The position numbers and the translations under genes are program-made. From positions 1 to 6,738 of the forward strand of contig VSNG01000049.1 in assembly GCA_009774175.1 (NCBI GenBank): DNA of 6,738 bases, read 5' to 3'. This stretch comes from Lachnospiraceae bacterium (GTDB taxonomy: Bacteria > Bacillota > Clostridia > Lachnospirales > Lachnospiraceae). Positions 1 through 4,965 of this stretch are shown in pieces (the first letter of the stretch is position 1; each line of letters begins with the position of its first letter). The notes beneath the pieces were generated by a model. It was not told the DNA's origin. It ran no database searches and saw only the letters and a program-made list of their open reading frames with translations.

Positions 1-542
1 TAATCAGATGGCAGGAAGAGAACAGGGTATTCACGAGTTCTATGTCGGATGCGGTGACACAGCTTTCGAAGGCGGTGCTTATGTATCTTGCTTCCCAGTC
101 GCAGCCGGCGGAGAAGACAGGGGAGAAACCATTTGGCAAGGCGAAAGAAAAACTAAAAGAGCGTTTTAAGAAAGATGGTGGAGAGGATAAATTACCGCCT
201 TTGGAAGATGGACCATATATAAAAAACGGAAAACCGAATGGGAGACCTACGCTTTCTGGAAAGAAGAAATTAGAATTTGAAAAAGAAGTTTATAAAAAAT
301 GTGTGGGCGAAGATGGTGTCTTAAGGGATCCTAACACAGGTGAAGTTATTAATTGGAAGCCAGGAGACCCGCGAAAGGGAGTTGTGGATTTCGGTCATAA
401 GCAAGGAAAATCCTATAATACGATGTTTCAAAAATATAAAAATCGGGAAATTTCCTTAGATGAGCTGAAAGAGTTTCAATATAATCCTGATAATTATAGA
501 TTAGAAACACCATCTGCAAATCGAGGTCATTTGTATGAGTAA
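1..542 (+). CDS. Polymorphic toxin C-terminus with GH-E family nuclease domain (5' partial)
   Basis: This is the 3' end of a secreted toxin gene. The frame is open to the left edge of the window. The ATG at 42 has no ribosome binding site, so it is probably internal. Numbering from that ATG, residues 1-22 end a helical stretch, 24-42 (EKTGEKPFGKAKEKLKERF) are a trunk segment shared with the second toxin here, and about 67-166 are the toxin domain. That domain matches the GH-E nuclease family of the HNH/Endo VII superfamily: a W-K-P-G-x-P-R motif, DFGH with Gly118-His119, NPDNYRLE with Glu155, and a closing NRGHLYE. Such domains cleave nucleic acid in competing cells. Base use becomes AT-rich after about 180, as expected for an exchangeable toxin tip. 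The stop lies 12 bases before the ankyrin gene. The delivery domain lies outside the window. Confidence 0.85.
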   Translation, partial: IRWQEENRVFTSSMSDAVTQLSKAVLMYLASQSQPAEKTGEKPFGKAKEKLKERFKKDGGEDKLPPLEDGPYIKNGKPNGRPTLSGKKKLEFEKEVYKKCVGEDGVLRDPNTGEVINWKPGDPRKGVVDFGHKQGKSYNTMFQKYKNREISLDELKEFQYNPDNYRLETPSANRGHLYE

Positions 543-554
543 AGGAGTATAATC

Positions 555-1091
555 ATGAGAATAGTAAATGTATTTGATGCTGTACAGGAAGGAAACTTTA
601 AAGAGTTTAAAAGATTATATACAGATGATGTTAATGTCATAGATAGATATTCCTCGTTTAATTTGCTGCAAAGTGTGTTAATAAGTACAAATAATGAAGC
701 GGAAAGATTAAAAATAATTGACTTTTTATTAGAGCATAATATTGACATTAGTTACCAAGATAAAAAATATCATAGAAATGCTTTACATTGTATCTTTTTC
801 AATTTTTTGGAGGGTAATGCTGAGTATTTACTAAAAGCTGTGACAATGTTGGTAGATGCAGGTATAGAAATAAACGCACTTGATAAATTTAAAGCGATAC
901 CTTTAAAATATGCTATAACGATTGTTAAACTGCATACAGAGGAAATAAAAAAAGTATATAGATACATGATTAAAGCGGGGTCAGATTATAATTTGAAAGA
1001 TGCTTTTGGTAAGTCGTGTATAGATTATGCAAAAGAACTAACATGGAGAAACGGGTTTATTAAAATTGCAGAGGAGATGGAAAATGATTGA
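555..1091 (+). CDS. Ankyrin-repeat protein, probable immunity protein for the GH-E toxin
   Basis: A 178-residue soluble protein with no signal peptide or membrane segment. It shows degenerate ankyrin repeats: a helix pair ending IIDFLLEHNIDISYQDKKYHRNALH (about residues 54-78, read as two motifs, FLLEHNIDI and RNALH), then MLVDAGIEINALDKFKAIPLKYA (MLVDAGIEIN and IPLKYA), and YMIKAGSDYNLKDAFGKS (about 137-154). The start ATG is preceded by AAAGGAG at 541-547 with a 7-base spacer. The gene follows the toxin stop by 12 bases and overlaps the next gene by 8 bases, so all three are probably one transcript. Ankyrin proteins commonly occur directly after polymorphic toxins as immunity proteins that bind the toxin. 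The pairing with the GH-E domain is inferred from position. The gene is strongly AT-rich, which suggests it moved with the toxin tip. Confidence 0.8.
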   Translation: MRIVNVFDAVQEGNFKEFKRLYTDDVNVIDRYSSFNLLQSVLISTNNEAERLKIIDFLLEHNIDISYQDKKYHRNALHCIFFNFLEGNAEYLLKAVTMLVDAGIEINALDKFKAIPLKYAITIVKLHTEEIKKVYRYMIKAGSDYNLKDAFGKSCIDYAKELTWRNGFIKIAEEMEND

Positions 1092-1428
1092 TAATGATTT
1101 ATATGGTGGTTTTATGATTTCTAAAAATGTATATAGAGGAGTGCCTGTGAGATATAGTTTTCGAGAGGAAAGCTCGATACCTCAGTTAAACGGATGGAAT
1201 CTATTATCGGAGCAGGATGACGATGAATATATTCAAAATCCGGATAATTTTATGATTATTAATGCACAATCTTTATCTGAGATTGCGCCTCAGTTATTGG
1301 AATTTTTTGAGGCTCCATATGGTACGGATTTATTCTGGCTGTATGAAAAAGGAGTACATATAGGATATTATGACTTAAAAACAGAAAGAGAGGTTACTGT
1401 TGAAGAAATACTATCTGCAAAGGAATGA
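1084..1428 (+). CDS. DUF2185 / Imm33-like immunity protein
   Basis: A 114-residue cytoplasmic protein. I chose the ATG at 1084 over the in-frame ATG at 1066 because GAGGAG at 1070-1075 sits 8 bases before it. With this start the gene overlaps the ankyrin stop by 8 bases (ATGATTGA), implying translational coupling. The sequence has the DUF2185 pattern: MISKNVYRG, then the VRYSFREES motif, NGWNLLSEQDDDEYI (Gly-Trp followed by an acidic patch and Tyr), NPDNFMIINAQSL, and a late APYGTDLFWL. DUF2185 (Imm33) proteins are found in immunity clusters of polymorphic toxins and resemble the YREEP-motif stand-alone proteins of Bacillus. It may protect against the same GH-E nuclease, or be an orphan immunity gene kept from an earlier toxin. 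Sequence alone cannot separate these options. Confidence 0.75.
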   Translation: MIDNDLYGGFMISKNVYRGVPVRYSFREESSIPQLNGWNLLSEQDDDEYIQNPDNFMIINAQSLSEIAPQLLEFFEAPYGTDLFWLYEKGVHIGYYDLKTEREVTVEEILSAKE

Positions 1429-1482
1429 GAAAGGACATGCGAGTAGATAATTGCACATCAGAAATGGGGGAGCTGCGGTTTT

Positions 1483-1671
1483 ATGGCGGTTGGATTTAAA
1501 ATAGATTTTTATTGGTTTCAGCTTGGAAGCGGCGATTTTTTGCCTTCCTTTTTCTCTCCAATGCCCTATCGTAAAGAAAGCGCGAAGTAGGGACGTCGTT
1601 TTCCGATAATTATGAAGAAGTTATATGAAGGGGGAATTAAGCGAAAAGAAGTAGATAAAGCTATAAAATGA
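1483..1671 (+). pseudogene. Imm70-like immunity pseudogene (in-frame TAG, 3' truncated)
   Basis: The frame starts at an ATG preceded by GGGGGAG (1466-1472, 10-base spacer). It reads MAVGFKIDFYWFQLGSGDFL and then SFFSPMPYRKESAK before a TAG at 1588-1590. The same frame continues past the stop as GRRFPIIMKKLYEGGIKRKE and VDKAIK, ending at TGA 1669-1671. The pattern VGFK, W, GS-FL-SFFS, then W-G-x-x-FP-x-x-M-x-x-LY-x-G is what I recall for immunity protein 70, where the position of the TAG is normally Trp, so TGG to TAG is a likely point mutation. The family is about twice this length, so the 3' half was lost at the junction near 1665. The cognate toxin is absent. The family call is from memory of the motif pattern. 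The broken frame is directly seen. Confidence 0.55.
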
Positions 1672-1816
1672 TACAACATCATCGGTCAATATTTTCCCAT
1701 TTGGAGAATGTGCCGGAGGCCAACTCTGTGAATACAAGATGAAGCTGGCACGCAAATGGGAAAATCCAGAGCCACATCCGGTCAGGAGTTTGGGAAGAGT
1801 CTTGCGGAACAGTTAA
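1667..1816 (+). pseudogene. Possible PAAR-like (DUF4280) domain fragment of a toxin gene
   Basis: An open stretch without a start, beginning where the Imm70-like frame ends. It reads SVNIFPFGECAGGQLCEYKM followed by KLARKWENPEPHP. The segment N-I-x-PFG-x-C followed by a Cys and a Trp-containing strand resembles the core of DUF4280 PAAR-like proteins, which cap secretion spikes and are often fused to toxin tips. It agrees with the separate PAAR-like N-terminus at 2771. From about 1777 the reading probably drifts into IS66 sequence on the other strand. If correct, this is the remnant of another toxin gene whose ends were removed by deletion and by the IS66 junction. The motif is short, so the assignment is tentative. 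Confidence 0.35.
1691..1765. repeat. 13-bp perfect inverted repeat (arms 1691-1703 and 1753-1765)
   Basis: ATTTTCCCATTTG at 1691-1703 is the exact reverse complement of CAAATGGGAAAAT at 1753-1765, with a 49-base loop. Both arms fall inside the presumed PAAR-like fragment (FPFGE and RKWEN). It could be chance from coding constraint, or an RNA hairpin. It has no T-run, so it does not look like a terminator. Confidence 0.6.
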
Positions 1817-2126
1817 ATCTGAAAGCAGAGATCAGATAATGGTACTGTTCCTCCGTAAGGTCTGCAGCTTCTTCGGTAGTCCGCGGCCACGAGAGAGAAC
1901 CTGACTCAAACCTCTTGTACAGGAGCAGAAATCCGTTCCCCATCCAAAGCAGGCCTTTTATCCGATCGGATCTGCGGCCGCAGAAAAGGAAAAGTGTACC
2001 TTTTTCAAAAGGATTCTGATGGTATTTATCACCTATGATCATGGAAAGTCCATCAATCCCTTTCCGAAGATCAACATAACCGTATGCCAGGACTACACGC
2101 CGGATGCCGGCAGCATCTTCAAGCAT
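1782..2126 (-). CDS. tnpB: IS66 accessory protein TnpB (Orf2), C-terminus altered
   Basis: A 114-residue protein of the IS66 Orf2/TnpB family, needed with TnpA and TnpC for transposition of these elements; its biochemical role is not settled. The signature is clear: GYVDLRKGIDGLSMII, NPFEKGTLFLFCGRRSDRIKG as two adjoining motifs (NPFEKGTLFLFCG and RRSDRIKG), LLWMGNGFLLLYKRFE, then SWPRTTEEAADLTEEQYHYL. The start overlaps the end of tnpA by 8 bases, so translation is probably coupled. The last residues (from AFRFNCSARLF) do not look like the family, and tnpC is absent after it. The 3' end is therefore probably a deletion junction with read-through into foreign sequence. Confidence 0.88.
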   Translation of the reverse strand: MLEDAAGIRRVVLAYGYVDLRKGIDGLSMIIGDKYHQNPFEKGTLFLFCGRRSDRIKGLLWMGNGFLLLYKRFESGSLSWPRTTEEAADLTEEQYHYLISAFRFNCSARLFPNS

Positions 2127-2487
2127 GGCTTAACACCTCCATAAGTCGGTCAAGGAGCCTGTCAGAAATGGTGTTGGACAGTTCCAGTACGGTCTGCCCC
2201 CTGCGCATAACTGCATCTGGGCAGAAAGACTGCCCATCATCTTTAGAAGTGATAAATGGAAGTTCTGCAAAAGCTACAGGTTCAGACTCTGCAGTGGGAG
2301 TCCCCTTTTGAGAGATGAGGGCATATGTTTCCTTCCTGACTTTGCGCTGCCAGTAATAGTAATTCTTTTCCGAAATGCCATTATCTGAAAGCCATTGCTT
2401 GGCTGACTGGCCTTCAGGGCGTGCATGGCACTGTTCGATAATGGACCGCCAGTTAGCGATACGGATTTCATGTGTAGTCTTGTCCAT
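2119..2487 (-). CDS. tnpA: IS66 accessory protein TnpA (Orf1)
   Basis: A 122-residue protein of the IS66 TnpA type, a small helix-turn-helix-like DNA-binding accessory protein. Recognisable parts are the N-terminal IANWRSIIEQCHARPEGQSA, KQWLSDNGISEKNYYYWQRK (the most conserved piece), and a C-terminal segment VLELSNTISDRLLDRLMEVL. The ATG at 2487 has AAAGGAG (reverse strand, 2498-2504) with a 10-base spacer. It appears intact, with a 3' overlap into tnpB. The A-rich leader forms a strong inverted repeat that includes part of the ribosome binding site (see 2501-2536). With tnpC missing, it has no transposition function in this copy, though it could act on related elements. Confidence 0.88.
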   Translation of the reverse strand: MDKTTHEIRIANWRSIIEQCHARPEGQSAKQWLSDNGISEKNYYYWQRKVRKETYALISQKGTPTAESEPVAFAELPFITSKDDGQSFCPDAVMRRGQTVLELSNTISDRLLDRLMEVLSHA

Positions 2488-2500
2488 GATAGTTAGTCTC

Positions 2501-2536
2501 CTTTAAAAAACTATTAGTTTTATGAGTTTTTTAAAG
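2501..2536 (-). promoter_or_regulatory. Perfect 12-bp inverted repeat in the tnpA leader, overlapping its Shine-Dalgarno
   Basis: CTTTAAAAAACT (2501-2512) and AGTTTTTTAAAG (2525-2536) are perfect reverse complements around a 12-base loop. On the tnpA transcript the 3' arm contains the AAAG of the AAAGGAG ribosome binding site (2498-2504). Pairing would therefore partly hide the site, limiting tnpA translation when an RNA reads through from outside the element. The repeat is seen; the regulatory role is inferred from comparable translational control in other insertion sequences. Confidence 0.5.
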
Positions 2537-2605
2537 TATGACAGAAAACCCACTCGAGGTAAAGGCGGACTATTTGACGGTTACTTTTTTGCTGTATTAT
2601 GCTAA

Positions 2606-2758
2606 AAGAGGTATGAGAAAAGTGGGACGGGATTCAGTACAGGGTATAAAGAAAACCAGTGGATTAACTGTGATATAAATGGTAAGCCCATTTTCTGCGG
2701 AGAGTGTATATCGGCGGGAAGCCGGGGTATGGGTATAGAAGAATCTGTGGTACAATAA
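2606..2758 (+). pseudogene. 3' fragment of an unrecognised gene upstream of toxin cassette 2
   Basis: A 50-codon open stretch with no start codon, cut off on the left near the IS66 end (2584) by a TAA at 2603-2605. It reads GTGFSTGYKENQWINCDING, then KPIFCGECISAGSRG and ends EESVVQ. The stop at 2756-2758 lies inside the ribosome binding site of the next gene, as expected for the last codons of an upstream operon partner. I do not recognise the family. The IS66 element, or the deletion that removed its far end, probably also removed the rest of this gene. The coding nature rests only on the tidy placement before a good Shine-Dalgarno, so it may be non-coding. Confidence 0.3.
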
Positions 2759-2770
2759 AGGAGAAGATTT

Positions 2771-3403
2771 ATGAGCTGGAATTGGCTGACAGGTTTTTTG
2801 AATTTCGAAGAGTCGCCGCCGTAGCCCTTAGTATTAGGTGCAGAACTGTGGTGCCCTTATGGTTCGGAGAAGACAGGGGAGAATCCGATTGGTAAAGTAA
2901 AGGAAAAGATAAAAAGTAGATTTGGTAAAGATAATGCAGGAAGCATAGAAAAAGAATTTACAGATACCCCTTTTGATGAAGCGGGAAAATTGAAGCCAAA
3001 TGTTAAATGTCAAACGGGTGAATATAAATATAATTATGAAACAGATGCGAATGGAAGAGTAACTAATTGGAATACAGATAATTTACAGTTAACAAAACGC
3101 ACAAGCAGATTGAAACATAATTCTAATACACCAGGCAAATTAGAAGGAGATCAAGCAGGTCATTTGGCGGGTGATAGATTTGGTGGATCATCAAAATTAG
3201 ATAATATTGTTTCACAATCAAAAAATGTTAATATGAGCCAATACAAAAAAATTGAAAACCAATGGGCAAAGGCTATAAAGGAGGGAAAGAATGTTTCTAC
3301 AAATGTCACTGTTAAATATGAGGGGAATAGTTTGCGACCAGCAGAATTTAAGGTAGAATATACAATTGATGGTAAATATTATAAGCAAATAATATTAAAT
3401 TAA
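2771..3403 (+). pseudogene. Collapsed polymorphic toxin: PAAR-like N-terminus, trunk, DNA/RNA non-specific endonuclease domain
   Basis: Translation should begin at ATG 2771, after AAAGGAG (2757-2763, 7-base spacer), giving MSWNWLTGFLNFEESPP. It then meets TAG at 2822-2824. The same frame continues PLVLGAELWCPYGS, resembling the first strand of DUF4280 PAAR-like proteins, and passes directly to EKTGENPIGKVKEKIKSRF, the trunk segment shared with toxin 1. The rest of the PAAR-like domain and the middle region are missing. The toxin domain (about 2990-3403) has YETDANGRVT, GDQAGHLAGDRFGG (catalytic-type His codon at 3161-3163), NIVSQSKNVNMSQYKKIENQ and SLRPAEFKVEY. This is the Endonuclea_NS_2 group, also used by LXG toxins such as YeeF. 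No good start exists after the TAG, so it is probably a silent, recombinable tip. Its immunity gene follows 14 bases later. Confidence 0.75.
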
Positions 3404-3417
3404 TAAGGAGAAAAATT

Positions 3418-3870
3418 ATGGGTAAGGTATTTGAGGATTATTTCACAGAGTTGCAAACGGATATGATATCTATTTGTCTAGAATATGTGGAGGATAGAGC
3501 AGAGAAGATATACATTTATTGTTCCTATGAAAATAATATGATATCTGGCGACTTCTTTTATAAAATAAATGGAAAGGTAGTCCATAACAATAAGCTTAAT
3601 GACGCAATTGCAGATAGAGAAAAGCCATATGATGTTTCCATTGACAGACAAAAAGAGGTAATTGACATTATTATTGAAGATATTATATCTCTTAAGAAAT
3701 TATGTCAAGAGTATCAAAGGGATATGCCAACACAGATCAAACTGATATATGATGTGTCTGAAAACAAGGTGCAGGCAGATTATAGCTATGATATTATTTT
3801 CAGTAATGACAAAAAGAAAACGTCATATGATGTATTGGAGGAATGGTATCAATTAGAAAAGAGTAATTAG
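3418..3870 (+). CDS. YezG-family (DUF600) immunity protein for the endonuclease toxin
   Basis: A 150-residue acidic cytoplasmic protein of the YezG/DUF600 immunity family. Family features are the N-terminal helix FTELQTDMISICLEYVEDRA, a strand KIYIYCSYEN, GDFFYKINGKVVH, the helix IIIEDIISLKKLCQEYQRD, and the C-terminal PTQIKLIYDVSENKVQADYS with a terminal VLEEWYQ. In Bacillus subtilis YezG neutralises the nuclease tip of the LXG toxin YeeF, and here too it follows an Endonuclea_NS_2 domain, so the pairing is consistent. AAGGAG at 3405-3410 lies 7 bases before the ATG and just after the toxin stop. The gene is intact although its toxin is broken, as expected if the cell still needs protection from sister cells carrying the working toxin. 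Confidence 0.85.
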   Translation: MGKVFEDYFTELQTDMISICLEYVEDRAEKIYIYCSYENNMISGDFFYKINGKVVHNNKLNDAIADREKPYDVSIDRQKEVIDIIIEDIISLKKLCQEYQRDMPTQIKLIYDVSENKVQADYSYDIIFSNDKKKTSYDVLEEWYQLEKSN

Positions 3871-3871
3871 T

Positions 3872-3900
3872 CGGTAAGCAAAAGTGTAGAAGTTTTACCG
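3872..3900 (+). terminator. Weak hairpin after the immunity gene, possible terminator
   Basis: CGGTAA at 3872-3877 pairs with TTACCG at 3895-3900, extendable by two A-T pairs across a GC bulge. It starts two bases after the immunity stop and is followed by TTAGATTTTG, a poor T-run. Placement suits a terminator for the toxin operon; strength is doubtful. Confidence 0.3.
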
Positions 3901-3931
3901 TTAGATTTTGATGAAAATGTATATTTTGGGA

Positions 3932-4051
3932 TCAATTCCCCATAGCTTTGATGGCATTGACAAAGTGGCGTCTGGCATGGGTGTTGTTTGGCAAATTAAA
4001 TGATGCTTTCAGCGTCACATTTTTTGTGCTGAAACTACACAGATGCAGCGA
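3932..4051 (-). other. Short reverse-strand coding-like tail of unknown origin
   Basis: Reading the reverse strand, a frame open from 4051 gives STKNVTLKASFNLPNNTHAR then RHFVNAIKAMGN and stops at TGA 3932-3934. It has no start and no visible ribosome binding site. I do not recognise it. It may be the last part of a gene that belonged to the same mobile element as the ATPase pseudogene just upstream, cut by the same deletions. The stretch 4052-4128 holds nothing I can name. Confidence 0.2.
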
Positions 4052-4128
4052 TTATATAAAGCCGGATGGCCACTTTATTTAAAGTTTCAAAATCCCCCAC
4101 GCACATTAAATGCGTGAAGGATTCTGGG

Positions 4129-4680
4129 TCAGCCAAGTTCGAAGTCATTGATTGCCTGCATGGCGATGTCGGCGGTAATGATTTCTGATTTGCTGCTGTC
4201 ACCAATGAGCAGGCCGGAATTGCACAGCTTATTGATGATACGCGGCCTTCCTCTTTGGACAGCCCTTCCAGATTATAATTCATGATCAACCGCCGGTAAA
4301 GCGGCTCATGGATTGCCAGCCGTAAAGTGGAATTCAGTTTGGGAAGCCCGGCGAGGAGAACGTCGGCCCTGTCCCTGGAATCCATTTCAACGTTAAACAG
4401 GATTTTCAGGTCGTTCAGGTTGGCATTGTTGATGTAGTTGGCTTCGTCAATGATAATGACAGGGGTCTTCCGCTTTTCAAGGGAAAGGCGGGCGATTTTT
4501 TCCTGAATGGTTCTGAAATTATCAAGTTTGCGGAAGGAAGGCTGTGACCTGCTATAGCTGTGCGCCCAGCTCCTGCGCCAGATTTCGGTAGAAATCGTTT
4601 GCCGTCAGTGTGGAAAGACTGGTATAGATTACCTTGTAAAGGGAAGGGTTCAGTCCAGCAGTCCATGTGCGGATGACGGT
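4129..4680 (-). pseudogene. ExeA-type AAA ATPase pseudogene (transposon-associated)
   Basis: Three pieces in different frames rebuild an ATPase of the ExeA/TniB-like group that assists DDE transposases. From 4680 the reverse strand reads TVIRTWTAGLNPSLYKVIYT and SLSTLTANDFYRNLAQELGA. After a frameshift near 4560 it continues QPSFRKLDNFRTIQEKIARL, then PVIIIDEA (Walker B, about 4439-4462), NYINNANLNDLKILFNVEMD, and DVLLAGLPKLNSTLRL. The segment LYRRLIMNYNLEGLSKEEG is followed by a jump near 4245 into PRIINKLCNSGLLIGDSSKS and the end NDFELG, stop at 4129-4131. Several dozen residues usual between those parts are missing, and the N-terminus with Walker A was lost around 4681, just after the agrD gene. 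It is clearly dead. The partner transposase is not in the window. Confidence 0.75.
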
Positions 4681-4701
4681 TGGAGAGAGATTTATGTAGG
4701 C

Positions 4702-4860
4702 TTAGATTTTTCTCAGCTTCTCCAACGCCTCTGGTTTCTCAGGGGTGTGATAGCAGAAGACACATGATGAATTTGCCCCAACGAATGCAGAGAATAAAGC
4801 AAGAACTCCCAGCAATTTTAAGATAGTATAGCTTGAAAATTTTTTAGGTATCGCATTCAT
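4702..4860 (-). CDS. agrD: AgrD-like cyclic lactone/thiolactone autoinducer prepeptide
   Basis: A 52-residue prepeptide. Residues 1-10 (MNAIPKKFSS) are basic, 11-28 form a hydrophobic amphipathic segment (TILKLLGVLALFSAFVG), 29-37 carry the signal core ANSSCVFCY, and 38-52 are a charged tail, HTPEKPEALEKLRKI. Aligned with Staphylococcus AgrD (Cys, four residues, then a tail with Pro-x-x-Leu), Cys33 would form a ring with Tyr37 (CVFCY), leaving a short exocyclic tail before it. The tail Pro43-x-x-Leu46 matches the conserved processing region recognised by AgrB. AAGGAGG (4868-4874) lies 7 bases before the ATG. The gene follows the kinase by 105 bases, so it may have its own promoter. No AgrB is visible, and downstream is a transposon relic. 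Ring chemistry is inferred from the family. Confidence 0.85.
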   Translation of the reverse strand: MNAIPKKFSSYTILKLLGVLALFSAFVGANSSCVFCYHTPEKPEALEKLRKI

Positions 4861-4906
4861 GTAACTTCCTCCTTTTTAAGTGAAAATATTATGTTACATA
4901 TAAAGT

Positions 4907-4960
4907 TTAATATATCTTTTCCCTCATATTGCAAAATGTCAAAAATACGGTTCTGGATGT
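4907..4960 (-). promoter_or_regulatory. Putative agrD promoter with possible LytTR-type direct repeat
   Basis: On the reverse strand, TTGCAA (4929-4934) and TATTAA (4907-4912) are 16 bases apart and could be -35 and -10 elements. Just upstream are two ACAT-starting 9-mers, ACATCCAGA (4952-4960) and ACATTTTGC (4931-4939), separated by 12 bases. LytTR regulators bind paired 9-bp direct repeats with about this gap, and this window encodes such a regulator. The match to the AgrA-type consensus is weak after the first three bases, so this is a suggestion based mainly on spacing and position. Confidence 0.3.
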
Positions 4961-4965
4961 AAAAA

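Larger units (their letters stand above)
1782..2584 (-). mobile_element. Truncated IS66-family insertion sequence
   Basis: The element carries the two small accessory genes of IS66 in the usual order (tnpA, then tnpB, overlapping), but the large DDE transposase gene tnpC is missing. The upstream end probably lies at 2584, where the reverse strand begins GTAACCGTCAAATAGTCC, consistent with the GTAA-type ends of IS66 elements. The lower boundary is uncertain: tnpB similarity fades after about 1820. No matching opposite inverted repeat or target duplication is visible, so the element has lost its other end by deletion and cannot move by itself. Confidence 0.8.

Noticed and set aside
2..170. Alternative frame at the left edge reading GIHEFYVGCGDTAFEGG
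   Set aside because: It ends shortly after, whereas the chosen frame runs through the shared trunk into the GH-E domain.
2704..2895. Open frame beginning MYIGG with a YGYRRI motif resembling IS3 transposase OrfB
   Set aside because: The likeness ends after six residues, there is no ribosome binding site, and the neighbouring frame has a proper Shine-Dalgarno and joins in frame to the toxin trunk.
4007..4034. 7-bp inverted repeat TTTCAGC / GCTGAAA with a T-rich loop
   Set aside because: Short, no T-run after the stem in either direction, and within relic sequence; not supportable as a terminator or transposon end.
4415..4666. Reverse-strand 83-codon open frame
   Set aside because: It is the third frame across the ATPase pseudogene; the recognisable ATPase sequence lies in the two other frames.
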